This document shows, piece by piece, positions 33,977-43,897 of a stretch of DNA of 64,000 nt. Origin of the DNA: Desulfobacterales bacterium (lineage in GTDB: Bacteria > Desulfobacterota > Desulfobacteria > Desulfobacterales > JAIPEE01); contig JAIPEE010000007.1 of the NCBI GenBank assembly GCA_021737275.1, positions 1 through 64,000 of the forward strand, given 5' to 3'. The notes under the pieces are model-generated. The model did no database searches. It was not told where the DNA came from and saw only the letters and a list, made by a program, of their open reading frames with translations. The translations under genes and the position numbers were made by a program. The number at the start of each line of letters is the position of its first letter. Position 1 is the first letter of the stretch.

Positions 33977-35485
33977 TCATCTGTTTCCATTATGCTGTTT
34001 TTTTTCAGCAGCAGAGCCATTTCCATCTTTACCGCTAATTATATTGTTTATCTTTTTGACGATTTCCTGCATGAAAGCAGCCTGAATTTTCATATGTTCT
34101 GAAGCCGCAGCCGTCTCTTCCGAACCTGCCGAGTTTTCTTGAGTAATCTCATCTATATTGGTCATGGCCCCGTTTATGATGTTGAGGCGCGTAACCTGAT
34201 CGTTTGACACTTCCGCGACATCTTCAACCGCAAGGGATACCTTGCCGACAATATTCTTGTTCTTGTCAATGGCATCAACAACCTGTTTGCTGAATTCAGC
34301 CGCTTGGAGATTATGGTCACGGGCTTCCTGGATAAGGCTGGTTGTATTTTTTGCAGCGTCTGCTACCCTTAAAGCAAGGCGTCTAACTTCTTTGGCGACC
34401 ACTGCAAAGCCAGCACCGACATCACCGGCACGGGCTGCTTCAACAGCGGCATTCAAAGCCAGCAGGTTGGTCTGAAAAGCAATTTCATCAATAGTTTTTA
34501 CGATTTTTGTCGTTTTTTCACTTGATGAAATGGTATTTTCAATTGCCACCTGTAGTTCATCCATGCGGTTCTCGATGAGCTTGAAGTTTGAAGCGGCGTC
34601 ATTTTTCATTAAATCGTTAGCATGATTAGCGACATCAGCATTTTGTTTGCTTTTTGACAATACTTTTCCCAGAGAAACTGAACTATTCTGGACAGCAGCT
34701 GCCTGCTCTGCAGACCCATTAGATACTGTCAGGCTTACAGACGCCATTTGGGCGGCACAACCTGTGACTTCACCGAAAGTTTCACTTAATGATTCAACTG
34801 ACGCTTGAATTGGCTTTAATAATCGCCGTGTAACCATATTGCTGATAAAAATAACAATATTCATGAGTATGATAATGATACCTGAGGACCAGGTAACCCT
34901 TGAAATTAATAATCCATGAACCTCTCTTTCCTTTTCATTCAGAATCATTTCAATATCATCCAGAAAAAGACCAGCAATCAGCACCCAGTTCCAGTCCTTA
35001 TAAAATTTAACATAACACAGCCTAGGTTGTGGTGTCCCCTTATTTCCCTTTGGCCAGGCATAGGAAAGAAAGCCCTCTTTTTCTGTCTGGGCAAGTTCAA
35101 GCATCTCTTTTACAATTTTCCTGCCGCTACTATCTTCAATATTCAAAGCATTTTTTTCTTCAAGTTCAGGATTTTCTGGATTCATCATCATGATGCCGTC
35201 TGTATCAATGATATAGAAGAAATTCTCTCCCTCCGGGCCAAACCGCATATCCTTTATGGCCCGGATCGCATCCGTATAAAAATTAGCTGTTTTTACAATA
35301 GAAAAAGCATTCGCTGTTACATTCTCCAGTAGCATTCTTCTCTCTTTATTCATCAACGAGCTGATATTTTCCAGTTCCTTATTGCTGTTTTCAATCATAT
35401 GATAGGATGAAACCAATATGGAAAATATCCCTAAAACAAATAATACGGAAATGATTAAAATATTAATTTTCTTTGTAATACTCAT
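33977..35485 (-). CDS. Methyl-accepting chemotaxis protein with single Cache domain
   Basis: The 502-residue protein has an N-terminal transmembrane helix (about 8-28), a periplasmic Cache domain (about 45-185, with [21 protein letters not shown] and [22 protein letters not shown]), a second helix (about 197-217) and a cytoplasmic signalling helix pair. The hairpin tip reads [21 protein letters not shown], the CheA/CheW-binding signature. The juxtamembrane region ([18 protein letters not shown]) is short and HAMP-like only weakly. Small-organic-acid sensing is common for this Cache type, but the ligand is unknown. There are no other chemotaxis genes nearby. Confidence 0.92.
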   Translation of the reverse strand: MSITKKINILIISVLFVLGIFSILVSSYHMIENSNKELENISSLMNKERRMLLENVTANAFSIVKTANFYTDAIRAIKDMRFGPEGENFFYIIDTDGIMMMNPENPELEEKNALNIEDSSGRKIVKEMLELAQTEKEGFLSYAWPKGNKGTPQPRLCYVKFYKDWNWVLIAGLFLDDIEMILNEKEREVHGLLISRVTWSSGIIIILMNIVIFISNMVTRRLLKPIQASVESLSETFGEVTGCAAQMASVSLTVSNGSAEQAAAVQNSSVSLGKVLSKSKQNADVANHANDLMKNDAASNFKLIENRMDELQVAIENTISSSEKTTKIVKTIDEIAFQTNLLALNAAVEAARAGDVGAGFAVVAKEVRRLALRVADAAKNTTSLIQEARDHNLQAAEFSKQVVDAIDKNKNIVGKVSLAVEDVAEVSNDQVTRLNIINGAMTNIDEITQENSAGSEETAAASEHMKIQAAFMQEIVKKINNIISGKDGNGSAAEKKQHNGNR

Positions 35486-35592
35486 TTATATGTCCCGTAA
35501 AATCATTCAAAGAGTAATAGTCCATTCAAATCGAGTTAAACGCTTATTGTTTTTAACAATCGAGGGTTTTATACTGTGTAAGGAAGAAAATT

Positions 35593-37467
35593 TTATGATG
35601 ATTTTGTTAGAAATTCGTTAACCCACCCACTGTGGTATTCTCTTTCAAATACCTGACTCTCAATTTCTTTGTTTTGATTAAATTTATTGTCACGATCCAG
35701 AATTGATAAACTTGCCCAATGAATACCATTTGGATTGAGCTTTGCTTTTTTCTTCGATACAGCCATAATAGAGCCGATCTCTTCAGGCGTAGACGCTTTC
35801 CTACTTTCTATAGGGAGATCCAGAACAGCGGCGCTGACGGTCAACAATGGATAGCAGGTTTTATCCCCATCTCTATTTTTTGATAAAATATAGCCTTTTT
35901 CAATATCTTCCGGATTATAGAAACTTTCAACGTCAATCTTGAACTGTCTTTTAAGTAGCTCAACATCTTTATAAAATTGTTCCTTTGCCACGTTTTCAAG
36001 GCCTATGAAAAAATCATCACCGCCAATATGAGCAATAAAACACATTTTAGTATTCCGATATTTTTTTAAAAGTTCTGCAAACAACAGAATAACTCTGTCT
36101 CCATTTCGAAAACCGAAATAATCATTATATGGCTTAAAATTATCAAAATCGAAATAGGTCAACACGTATTGGTTTGAAGTGTCTCGGATCGCTTTAGATA
36201 CATACCTGTAAACACTATTATTACCAGGCAGCTTGGTTAACGGATTTTGCTCCCTTGCCAAAGTAAGATTTTTTTCATTTATCACCTTCAACAAAGATGT
36301 CGCGGTTAAAAAACCCACATATGACATGTTGTTGACGATTAAAATGCCCTCAATGTTTATATCTAATGAATAGATTTCCAGAATTTTTTCTATGGGAGTA
36401 TGGATGTCGGCAACGGGAAATTTATTAATGAAATTATTCAGTTTCTTTCCGTATGACGGATTAAGCAGCAACTCCTGTCCATATCTTGAATAAGCATAAT
36501 CCTTAAGGCTCGATTCTCTGATAACACCCACCGGTTCTTTATTATGATTAATAATCGGAAAAAGATTATACCTGTTTTTGGTTCTGAATTTTTCAAAGAC
36601 ATCGTATGCCGACATCGTGTTTAAGATGGGTTCAATATACTCAATTTCTGATTTCAACAGTAGTTTATCATCAGGAATAATATTCCTCTGGTTCGACTTG
36701 TTCAAGAACTCTATTTCAGGATAGCAATCTTGTAATTTCTTAACACTCAATTCAGGGTGTTGAATAAAATAGCCTTGAACCAGATCACAGCCGATATCCC
36801 GACAAATAAAATATTCTTTGCTGGTTTCAACTCCTTCAGCAATTACAACACTACCTAAGAGATGCGCGATGTCCACAATACTGGCAACAAGCAGTTTCTT
36901 TTTTAAATCATTTTGAATGTCGGCAATAAAGAATCGATCAATTTTAATAAACTCCGGCTCTGTATAATAAAGCATTTGAAGGCCAGAGATACCTATTCCG
37001 TAGTCATCTATGGCAATCTTGTAGTTCTGTGAGCGGTATCTTTTTAGCACCGACAACATTTCCATGGGGTTAGAGATGGAAGTTTTTTCAGAAATCTCAA
37101 ATGTAACCAAATCCTGCGCGATATTATATTTTTTAAGGAGTTGTTTGGTAAAGCCTGTCTGATAGTCCTGAGTTGATAAAATTCGATTATCAAGATTAAA
37201 AAAAAGTTTGGGATGGCCCATCGTTTTAATTTTGGAAAACTTCCTGATAGCTTTTTCTCTCAGGGCAAGATCAACTTGATGAAGTAAATTTTCACAATAG
37301 GCTTTATCAAAAAAATCATCAATGCTCGAAAACCCGGCCTTTTTGTAGTTTCTGAGCAGTGCTTCATAAGCATAACATTCGCCCGTATGAATATTGACAA
37401 TGGGTTGAAATGCATATTTTATGATACTTATTATATCAATCCATCTGCTATCTATTAGTGGCGTCAT
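35593..37467 (-). CDS. EAL-CBS-GGDEF cyclic di-GMP protein
   Basis: The 624-residue cytoplasmic protein has, in order, an EAL phosphodiesterase domain (about 10-255), a CBS pair (about 275-395) and a GGDEF domain (about 410-590). The EAL domain keeps EALLR, the FNLDNR asparagine, TFEISE, the IDDYGIG aspartates, the FIKID lysine and AEGVET, so phosphodiesterase activity is plausible. The GGDEF motif reads GGDDF, and the LTKLPGN and FDFDNFKPYND blocks are intact, so cyclase activity or GTP binding is uncertain. CBS domains may sense adenine nucleotides. No membrane segment is present. Confidence 0.92.
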   Translation of the reverse strand: MTPLIDSRWIDIISIIKYAFQPIVNIHTGECYAYEALLRNYKKAGFSSIDDFFDKAYCENLLHQVDLALREKAIRKFSKIKTMGHPKLFFNLDNRILSTQDYQTGFTKQLLKKYNIAQDLVTFEISEKTSISNPMEMLSVLKRYRSQNYKIAIDDYGIGISGLQMLYYTEPEFIKIDRFFIADIQNDLKKKLLVASIVDIAHLLGSVVIAEGVETSKEYFICRDIGCDLVQGYFIQHPELSVKKLQDCYPEIEFLNKSNQRNIIPDDKLLLKSEIEYIEPILNTMSAYDVFEKFRTKNRYNLFPIINHNKEPVGVIRESSLKDYAYSRYGQELLLNPSYGKKLNNFINKFPVADIHTPIEKILEIYSLDINIEGILIVNNMSYVGFLTATSLLKVINEKNLTLAREQNPLTKLPGNNSVYRYVSKAIRDTSNQYVLTYFDFDNFKPYNDYFGFRNGDRVILLFAELLKKYRNTKMCFIAHIGGDDFFIGLENVAKEQFYKDVELLKRQFKIDVESFYNPEDIEKGYILSKNRDGDKTCYPLLTVSAAVLDLPIESRKASTPEEIGSIMAVSKKKAKLNPNGIHWASLSILDRDNKFNQNKEIESQVFEREYHSGWVNEFLTKSS

Positions 37468-38034
37468 TCCGTATCTCCTTCAAATTAAAAAGCAATAGCT
37501 TATAGATTGATAATATTAGAATATAATGAGTTAATCGTTAAAAATTGGTTTTAATGGGTGGATTATAAAATATTCGATAAATTTTCCGCTACCGAAGATA
37601 TCCAGGTTCCGGGAACAATCCGGCTGCTTTGTTCCGGACTGTCAGTCCGTTGGTGGTTATAAAAGAAAATCAACAAAAAAACTTAACCGGTAAACAAATT
37701 CAGAACAGGAATCAGGCTTTTAAGTATAATACCGGATATAAACTGCGGTGAGGGAAAGCTTGCCTTTACAACATTAGAGTATATTTTCAGATATTGGATT
37801 ATCGACAGAGTGCTGATTCAGAAATATAAAAAACGGTTTTTGTTTGCTAAAGATATGGTATTAAAGGATGACCTTCGAAAAGATGAAAGATATGTCTATG
37901 AGATAAACCCTATGCTGTTTTTGGAGCTTGCAATAGATTGAATTGATAAATATGATGTTTTTAAATGTGCTTTTTTTTGAAAGCAGTAAATCTTATTGTT
38001 GTGAGATTAAAAACTTGATCACGATATGTGAATA
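37468..38034. other. 567-base gap with an ORF remnant
   Basis: The stretch before the helicase gene holds a start-less 84-codon open frame (37687-37941, annotated separately). It also has an AT-rich leader and a short hairpin-prone segment around 37600-37650 (CCGGGAACAATCCGG...). No intact gene, RNA gene or clear promoter was recognised. Confidence 0.5.
37687..37941 (+). pseudogene. Orphan start-less ORF, probable gene remnant
   Basis: The frame is bounded by TAA at 37684 and TGA at 37939-37941 and has no ATG, GTG or TTG start with a ribosome site in its first half. The 84-residue translation reads like protein (for example LEYIFRYWIIDRVLIQKYKKR and DERYVYEINPMLFLELAID), with basic and hydrophobic alternation. 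It does not match a family I can name. The most likely reading is the tail of a decayed gene. A chance open frame in AT-rich DNA cannot be excluded. Confidence 0.3.
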
Positions 38035-40710
38035 ATGCACAAAAGACTTTCAGCCATTTTAATGCCGGATGCTTCGTTTCAACTGGAGTGGATTGAAACA
38101 GACGAAAAGCCGGACAAAAGCAGCGCAATGCTGCAAAAAGAGATATTCAGCAGATTCGAGAACTCCAGTTATTCCTGGTTGCTCTTCCTTGGCTTCGGGG
38201 ATAAAACCCTGTCCCTTCCTCCTTCTCTATATTTCTGGAGAAACTTTGCAGGATGTTTTGCAGGAAAGCTGATCAAGATTCCTGATATTGAAAACCTCAG
38301 GGATCGGGTATTGATTGACCCTGAAAAAGAAGAAACAGACGCATTTCTCGATAGTGCACCGCTGATGGCGGGCGCCGAATATCTTAATACGGAACTGCTT
38401 GAGGCCATCTGGCGACGCTTAAACGAGGCGTTTTCGGAGTCGGTTAAAAAGTGGGAAGGCTCTATTGCCGAATTCATCCGGGTATACAACCCTGATGTCC
38501 ATTTGGTAGGTCGTATTTTTTTTCATCTTGTGGAAAACAAAGATGATGAACACCCGTTTGCTTTTTTGGCAACATATTCAACACGCCTTAACCAAAAAGG
38601 ACAGTCAAAACACCTGCCGTTAAAGTATGCACTAACCGAATATAAGGATGATGATGAAAAACTTCTTGATCTTTTGGCAACCGTTCATTTGGCTGCGGCG
38701 GAAAGCAGTTTGCTGACAGAGCTTCTTGATACGGGCGAGCTTTTTCATCCGGTAGCATGGACAAGGGAAAAGGCGTATCTGTTTTTAAAGGAGATACCGC
38801 AATACGAAGAAAGCGGTATTTTGTGCCGGATTCCTGATTGGTGGAAACAGCGATCAGCAAATGTCGGGGTTAGTATAAACATTGGAGAAAAAACACCGTC
38901 ATATGTCGGAATGGATGCGATTCTCAGCTTCAATACAAAGCTGCATCTGGGGGATATGCAGCTTTCCGAAAAGGAGGTTCGGGGCCTGCTGCAAGAGACG
39001 GAAGGTCTTGCTTTTATCAAGAATAAATGGATAGCCGTTGACCATGAAAAACTGCGTCAGGTGCTTAAAGCCTATGAAAATGTGGAAAAGATCCTTTCCC
39101 GAAAGGATCTCTCCATCATGGATGCACTTCGCTTGCAACTCAAGCCGGAAAAGAGCCTTGGAATTGAGGCCGAAGGAATCGAGTGCAGCATTTCTCATGG
39201 AAAGTGGTTCCAATCGGTTATAGATAAACTTCAAAATCCCTCAAATATTTCTTCCGTTAAACCGGGTAAAGGATTCAATGCGAAACTCCGCAAATATCAG
39301 CAGAAAGGTTTAGACTGGCTATCTTTTCTGGATAAACTGTGTTTCGGTGCCTGTCTGGCAGATGATATGGGTTTAGGTAAAACCGTTCAGCTCCTCGCAT
39401 TTTTAAACCTGTTAAAAACAAAATCGCGAAAGCAGAAACCAAAATCCGGTGTCAGTCTCCTGATAATTCCGGCATCACTGATATCGAACTGGTCTGCTGA
39501 AATACAACGGTTTGCCCCTGACCTGGAATATTATGTGGCGCATCCGGGATCTAATCCCGATATCGAAAAAAATAGTGATGATAATTTTCAGCCGGAAGCC
39601 TTTGATCTGGTCATCACAACATATTCAATGGTCTACCGTTTGGAAACATTTTCAAAATATGAATGGAACTATATTATTTTGGACGAGGCTCAGGCCATAA
39701 AAAACCCCGGAACGAAACAGACAAAGGCAATTAAAAAGCTGATTTCAAAAAACAGAATCGCCATGACCGGCACACCGATCGAAAACAGAATATCTGATTT
39801 ATGGTCCCTATTTGATTTTTTAAATCCCGGCCTTCTTGGTAGCCCTCAGGAATTTAAAGTGTTCTCAAAAAAACTTTCCAAAGATCAGAAAGGTTACCAA
39901 AAACTTCGCAGGCTTATCCGGCCGTATATTCTTCGACGGCTAAAAACAGATAAAAACGTTATTTCTGATTTGCCGGATAAAATTGAGATGAAAACGCTAA
40001 CCCCGCTGAGCAAAAAACAGATTCTTCTTTATCAGCAACTGACTTCGGATATTGTCAAACGAATTGAAACCACCGACGGTATTCAGCGAAAAGGGATTAT
40101 CCTTTCCGCCCTGATGAAATTCAAACAGATCTGTAATCATCCAGACCAGTACCTCGGAACAGAAGGGTATGAGGAAAAGCACAGTGGAAAGTTTACGCGA
40201 TTGAGGGAAATATGCGAAACGATATCTGAAAAACGGGAAAAGGTTCTGGTGTTTACACAGTTTAAGGAAATTACGGAGCCGCTTTCGCGCTTTCTGGAGG
40301 GAATATTTGATCGAAAAGGCATGGTCTTGCACGGCAGTGTACCTGTCGCTCGGAGAAAAAAGATAATTGAAGTTTTTCAGTCGCCTTCATATGTTCCTTT
40401 TATGGTGCTTTCCCTGAAGGCTGGCGGCGTTGGTTTGAACCTTACAGAAGCAAGCCATGTGATTCATTTTGACCGCTGGTGGAACCCGGCTGTCGAAAAT
40501 CAGGCCACGGACCGGGCATTCAGAATAGGTCAGAAAAAAAATGTTGTTGTTCACAAGTTCATAACTAAAGGAACCATCGAGGAAAAAATTGATCTGATGC
40601 TTGAAGAGAAATTAAAAGTATCCAATGATGTTATTGCGCCGTCCGGAGAAAACCTGATAACAGAGATGAAAACGGATGATCTTCTGGCGCTTTTCAATTT
40701 AACATTTTAG
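38035..40710 (+). CDS. SNF2-family helicase/ATPase
   Basis: The 891-residue protein has an N-terminal bacterial SNF2-associated region (about 1-400, DUF3670-like). The ATPase core follows: LRKYQQKGLDWLSFL, the Walker A LADDMGLGKTVQ near residue 443, the DEAQ box, MTGTPIENR, KVLVFTQF and the C-terminal LSLKAGGVGLNLTEASHVIHFDRWWNPA with TDRAFRIGQ. It is a superfamily 2 translocase that probably remodels nucleoprotein complexes. The next gene, 16 bases on, encodes a SWIM zinc-finger protein; this pair is known in many bacteria (for example ywqA/ywqB). It ends in TAG immediately followed by TAA. Confidence 0.93.
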   Translation: MHKRLSAILMPDASFQLEWIETDEKPDKSSAMLQKEIFSRFENSSYSWLLFLGFGDKTLSLPPSLYFWRNFAGCFAGKLIKIPDIENLRDRVLIDPEKEETDAFLDSAPLMAGAEYLNTELLEAIWRRLNEAFSESVKKWEGSIAEFIRVYNPDVHLVGRIFFHLVENKDDEHPFAFLATYSTRLNQKGQSKHLPLKYALTEYKDDDEKLLDLLATVHLAAAESSLLTELLDTGELFHPVAWTREKAYLFLKEIPQYEESGILCRIPDWWKQRSANVGVSINIGEKTPSYVGMDAILSFNTKLHLGDMQLSEKEVRGLLQETEGLAFIKNKWIAVDHEKLRQVLKAYENVEKILSRKDLSIMDALRLQLKPEKSLGIEAEGIECSISHGKWFQSVIDKLQNPSNISSVKPGKGFNAKLRKYQQKGLDWLSFLDKLCFGACLADDMGLGKTVQLLAFLNLLKTKSRKQKPKSGVSLLIIPASLISNWSAEIQRFAPDLEYYVAHPGSNPDIEKNSDDNFQPEAFDLVITTYSMVYRLETFSKYEWNYIILDEAQAIKNPGTKQTKAIKKLISKNRIAMTGTPIENRISDLWSLFDFLNPGLLGSPQEFKVFSKKLSKDQKGYQKLRRLIRPYILRRLKTDKNVISDLPDKIEMKTLTPLSKKQILLYQQLTSDIVKRIETTDGIQRKGIILSALMKFKQICNHPDQYLGTEGYEEKHSGKFTRLREICETISEKREKVLVFTQFKEITEPLSRFLEGIFDRKGMVLHGSVPVARRKKIIEVFQSPSYVPFMVLSLKAGGVGLNLTEASHVIHFDRWWNPAVENQATDRAFRIGQKKNVVVHKFITKGTIEEKIDLMLEEKLKVSNDVIAPSGENLITEMKTDDLLALFNLTF

Positions 40711-40726
40711 TAAATTGAGGGAAAAT

Positions 40727-41821
40727 ATGAGTTATTATGACTTTGCGCCTTATGTCAGGGTTGCAGAAAGAAGAGCCAACGCAGAAAAAAAAATCAAACA
40801 GCTTAAAAAGAAAAATCCCGACATTAAACCGGTCATCATAGAAGGCAGGGCCCTTGCAAATACTTGGTGGGGGAAATCGTGGAACGAAAATCTTGAACGA
40901 TATGCCGATTACAGCAATCGCATCGGGCGTGGTAGAAGCTATGTCAGGCATATGGCGGTTTTGGATCTTCAAATAAACGCAGGTGAAGTCAATGCCCTGG
41001 TGCAGGGATCAAGGTCAAAACCTTATTCGATCAGTGTAAAAATCAAAAAAATCAAAAAAGATATCCGGCGGAACATGAAAGATATTTGCAAGGGAGAAAT
41101 AGATTCCCTGCCGGAACTGCTGGCCGGAAAATTTCCCAAAAAGCTCGGTGAGATATTTATGAAAAAAGGCAGCGGGCTTTTCCCATCTCCTTCAGAAATT
41201 GCTTTCATTTGCAGTTGTCCGGATTGGGCGTACATGTGCAAACATGTTGCCGCCGTATTGTATGGTATCGGTGCAAGGCTTGATGAAGATCCTGCATTGT
41301 TTTTTATGCTCCGGGGTATGGATATGAAAGATCTTGTATCAACAGCAGTTAAGGACCACAGCCGGCGGTTGCTGGAAAAAGCCGAACAAACTGGTGCAAA
41401 AGTTATTGATAACAGTGATCTTTCAGATATGTTCGGCATTGATATGGAAGATGATATAAGGTTCGACCTTCCCGTTGTATCTGTCATAAAAACGGGCGGA
41501 AAGAAGAAAAAAATAAAAACCGCCGAACAAAGCGCTCAAAAAGTTTCTGCAAAGCAAAAGCGTCCGGTTAAATCAGCAAAAGCGCCTGTGCCGGTGAAGA
41601 CAAAAAGAAAGAAAAAAGAAACCGGTAATAAAGCTGTTCCGGATCCGGTCACGCAAGTTATTGGCGTGGTCAGGCGTTCCAGAAAAGGTGTTGATGTTGC
41701 AACAATTCAGGTGAAAACCGGCATTGATGTTCAGAAAATCAGAAATATTGTTTATAAAGCCATTAAAGAAGGCAAGATAATGAGAATAGCGCGCGGGGTG
41801 TATCTTAAGGCAAAAAGCTGA
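40727..41821 (+). CDS. SWIM zinc-finger protein, partner of the SNF2 helicase
   Basis: The 364-residue protein has NTWWGKSWNENLERYADYSNRI in the first 60 residues and the SWIM finger CSCPDWAYMCKH near residue 164 (CxC...CxH). A lysine-rich low-complexity linker (about 255-305) follows, then a C-terminal winged-helix-like segment (VATIQVKTGIDVQKIRNIVYKAI). SWIM domains bind DNA or proteins. The linker and C-terminal helix suggest a DNA-tethering role for the helicase. The ATG at 40727, with GAGGGAAAAT upstream, was chosen over an earlier TTG. It is cotranscribed with the helicase. Confidence 0.88.
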   Translation: MSYYDFAPYVRVAERRANAEKKIKQLKKKNPDIKPVIIEGRALANTWWGKSWNENLERYADYSNRIGRGRSYVRHMAVLDLQINAGEVNALVQGSRSKPYSISVKIKKIKKDIRRNMKDICKGEIDSLPELLAGKFPKKLGEIFMKKGSGLFPSPSEIAFICSCPDWAYMCKHVAAVLYGIGARLDEDPALFFMLRGMDMKDLVSTAVKDHSRRLLEKAEQTGAKVIDNSDLSDMFGIDMEDDIRFDLPVVSVIKTGGKKKKIKTAEQSAQKVSAKQKRPVKSAKAPVPVKTKRKKKETGNKAVPDPVTQVIGVVRRSRKGVDVATIQVKTGIDVQKIRNIVYKAIKEGKIMRIARGVYLKAKS

Positions 41822-41859
41822 TGGCAGTATTTTATGCCTTCCTTGTGATGAAAAAGCCT

Positions 41860-41886
41860 GGCAGGGCCACAGTTGGTGACCCTGCC
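41860..41886. terminator. Bidirectional terminator, SWIM gene / PEP-CTERM gene
   Basis: GGCAGGG (41860-41866) pairs with CCCTGCC (41880-41886), with partial extension inward (CCAC/GTGA). A T-tract lies on the plus side (TTTATTA), and on the minus strand CTTTTTC follows. It separates two convergent genes. Confidence 0.7.
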
Positions 41887-41914
41887 TTTATTATGTTTAA
41901 TATAAAGTACCGGC

Positions 41915-42532
41915 TTATTTTTTAAGTTTTCTTCTGGCAACTCCGGCAAACCCAATTAAACCAAGTCCAACGAGGAGCATTGTGGTTGGCTCGGGGACTG
42001 GAGATACACCACCTACAACGATATTGTATCCATTACCAAGTAACATTAATTCGTCACTATCATTAGCTATCAATCTATTGCCGGTCCAAGTACCAATTAT
42101 GAAGTCAGAGAAATCGAGATCAAGGGCGACTTGACCTGACCAAGTGATCAAATCTCCATCATTTGCTGATGTTAGGATGCTATAATTGTCAAGCCTAATA
42201 CCCAGTTCATGCCCTGTATTACCATTTAAGTAAATATCGCTAAGGGTGCTGTTGGTGCCCTGGGTAATGTTCTCGGCATAGAAGCTATCCGTGAGTGCAA
42301 TATAACCACCACCAACGCCGCCATAAATATTATCAGTGATGTCACCAAACCAAAAACCATTTCGATAATATGGGTTCGCACCTTGGTTTACATTTTCTGA
42401 ACCACTGAATTCAAAAACCACGTCATTATTGGTATCTTCAAAAATATTCAATAACAACGTTGCATTTGCTCCACTAACCATACCAATTAACAATAACCCT
42501 GCTGCTAATCCTGTTAATAGTTTCTTCTTCAT
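41915..42532 (-). CDS. PEP-CTERM sorted exported protein
   Basis: The 205-residue protein has a signal peptide (KKKLLTGLAAGLLLIGMVSG, cleavage after ANA) and a C-terminal sorting tail: VPEPTTMLLVGLG followed by a hydrophobic helix and ARRKLKK. Such proteins are cleaved and anchored or released by an exosortase and are usually tied to exopolysaccharide production. The start at MKKKLL (42532), with GGGTGAG upstream, was chosen; longer in-frame starts exist. The body is glycine/asparagine-rich with no known fold. No exosortase gene is in the window. A sequence block at 42623-42673 is shared with the second PEP-CTERM gene. Confidence 0.88.
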   Translation of the reverse strand: MKKKLLTGLAAGLLLIGMVSGANATLLLNIFEDTNNDVVFEFSGSENVNQGANPYYRNGFWFGDITDNIYGGVGGGYIALTDSFYAENITQGTNSTLSDIYLNGNTGHELGIRLDNYSILTSANDGDLITWSGQVALDLDFSDFIIGTWTGNRLIANDSDELMLLGNGYNIVVGGVSPVPEPTTMLLVGLGLIGFAGVARRKLKK

Positions 42533-42836
42533 TTTCTCACCCTTCATTTCATTTTTAGTTTTCATACTGGTTTCTTCCAGAGAATATATTTTTATCAAAA
42601 ACAGTCCAATACGCAATAAGGAATAAGTATGAAAAAAGTCCTAATTTACATTTACTGTTCTAATGCTAAAGTACGACAATGCATTACAAACCATGAATTC
42701 GAGCTTTCGATTTAGCGACACTGATATATACTGTCCTGAGCGAATAGCGCACTCCTTTTTGTTGATGACATCTTGAAGATCTTTGGGAACTTTCATTTTG
42801 AAATATATGAATAGGGGACGCCCTTAACTTATTAAC
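42533..42836. other. Region upstream of the first PEP-CTERM gene
   Basis: This 304-base gap contains the conserved promoter-proximal block (42623-42673) and then the outer terminal repeat of the RAYT element (42814-42839). No gene is seen. Confidence 0.55.
42623..42673 (-). promoter_or_regulatory. Conserved upstream element of the first PEP-CTERM gene
   Basis: Read on the minus strand, toward the gene, this contains TACTTTAGCATTAGAACAG and, 12 bases later, a GACTTTTTTCATACTTAT block. Nearly the same 50 bases occur upstream of the other PEP-CTERM gene (44224-44273), in the same orientation relative to the gene. It is 91 bases before the start codon. It is likely a shared regulator site or promoter; the factor is unknown. 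Confidence 0.6.
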
Positions 42837-43897
42837 TTAAAGGAGTTTGAACCCTTCTTCTTTCACAATATCAGCGCCCCGCCTGACCGCTTTGCCGACT
42901 GCAACAATTGAAATATTAAATCGACGGGCCATGGATGTCATGGTTTCTCCCAAGTCCCGAACCGCCCAATAGCATACCAGACTACGTGCCTTCACAAGTT
43001 GATTGGTTCTTCCAGGCATCCATATATCATTTTCAGACATATGCATTATTACGGCAACTTTCTCCACAATATAATCGATATCCACGCCCCGGACTTTTAG
43101 AGCGGTTTGTCGTTCAAGCGTTTCATTGCTTTTGGATAAAATCCGGCTTACAAAATCACCGTCTCCCAAAATCCGCTCGTCACTTTTTTCATGAATTTTA
43201 GCATTTCTCATGGTTTTGACAGCTGCCCAGCTCCCGGCACTGCGGATCAATCCGCCACCGATCAAATCCTTCCGTTTACCCTGTTCAATCCCTTTGGAGA
43301 CAAAGTTTTTATAGCTGCGCCGTGCGGGCCCTTTCTTTTTATTAAAAAATACAAGTACGGCTTCACAGTCTTGCCAGCTTTTATCACTTTTACCCATAAT
43401 GACACCATGGCCGGAAAATGGATACTTATCCAGCATGTCTAAATTATCGATAAGTTTCGCCCTCAGGGGATTTAAGTGAATGTATCGCACTAATTCAAGA
43501 AAATAGGGGTCTTCCTGGCATAAGACGGATTTGTAACGGTTTTGGAACAGATGACCGTGTCTTTTGTGACGGCGGTTATAGCTGATTGCATGTCCCGTCA
43601 GTAGCCGCCGCATAACAGTGGCAACAGAAACTTCGCCGGTTCGAAGCAATAGATGAAAATGATTGGGAATTAAAGCCCATGCAAAGCATTGGGTTCCGGT
43701 CTGTTCCAGAATCAGGCCCAATCGTTCCAAAAAAGCATATCGGTCCTGATCATCATTAAATATCTTACGACGCTCAATGCCGCGTACGATAATATGTTGC
43801 AGCGCACCGGATGCGTCGACTCTTGATTGTCTGGGCATGAACGGCACAATAACAACAAGAGCCCTACCTGTCAAGTTAATTAGTTAAGGGCGTCCCC
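42814..43897 (-). mobile_element. REP-associated transposase (RAYT) element with terminal inverted repeats
   Basis: GGGGACGCCCTTAACT at 42814-42829 and its exact complement at 43882-43897 flank the single transposase gene; similarity extends inward for about ten more bases. The element separates the two PEP-CTERM genes from one another. It follows the layout of a Y1 HUH transposase with short palindromic ends, without accessory genes. Confidence 0.75.
42837..43838 (-). CDS. Y1 (HUH) REP-associated tyrosine transposase
   Basis: The 333-residue protein starts with the family's MPRQSRVDASGALQHIIVRGIERR. It has the HUH metal motif in ALIPNHFHLLLR near residue 70 and the tyrosine region RYKSVLCQEDPYFLELVRYIHLNPLRA. 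The C-terminal third (about 230-333) carries a DnaA-like helix-turn-helix (KARSLVCYWAVRDLG, MARRFNISIVAVGKAV), as in many RAYTs. The start at 43838 was preferred to a TTG twelve codons earlier. Such proteins process single-stranded palindromes and are thought to have spread REP sequences. The gene appears intact, so the element may be active. Confidence 0.88.
   Translation of the reverse strand: MPRQSRVDASGALQHIIVRGIERRKIFNDDQDRYAFLERLGLILEQTGTQCFAWALIPNHFHLLLRTGEVSVATVMRRLLTGHAISYNRRHKRHGHLFQNRYKSVLCQEDPYFLELVRYIHLNPLRAKLIDNLDMLDKYPFSGHGVIMGKSDKSWQDCEAVLVFFNKKKGPARRSYKNFVSKGIEQGKRKDLIGGGLIRSAGSWAAVKTMRNAKIHEKSDERILGDGDFVSRILSKSNETLERQTALKVRGVDIDYIVEKVAVIMHMSENDIWMPGRTNQLVKARSLVCYWAVRDLGETMTSMARRFNISIVAVGKAVRRGADIVKEEGFKLL

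Noticed and set aside
42533-42616. Longer N terminus for the first PEP-CTERM protein
   Set aside because: The extra residues would precede the signal peptide; the internal ATG has a better ribosome site and matches the start of the second PEP-CTERM gene.
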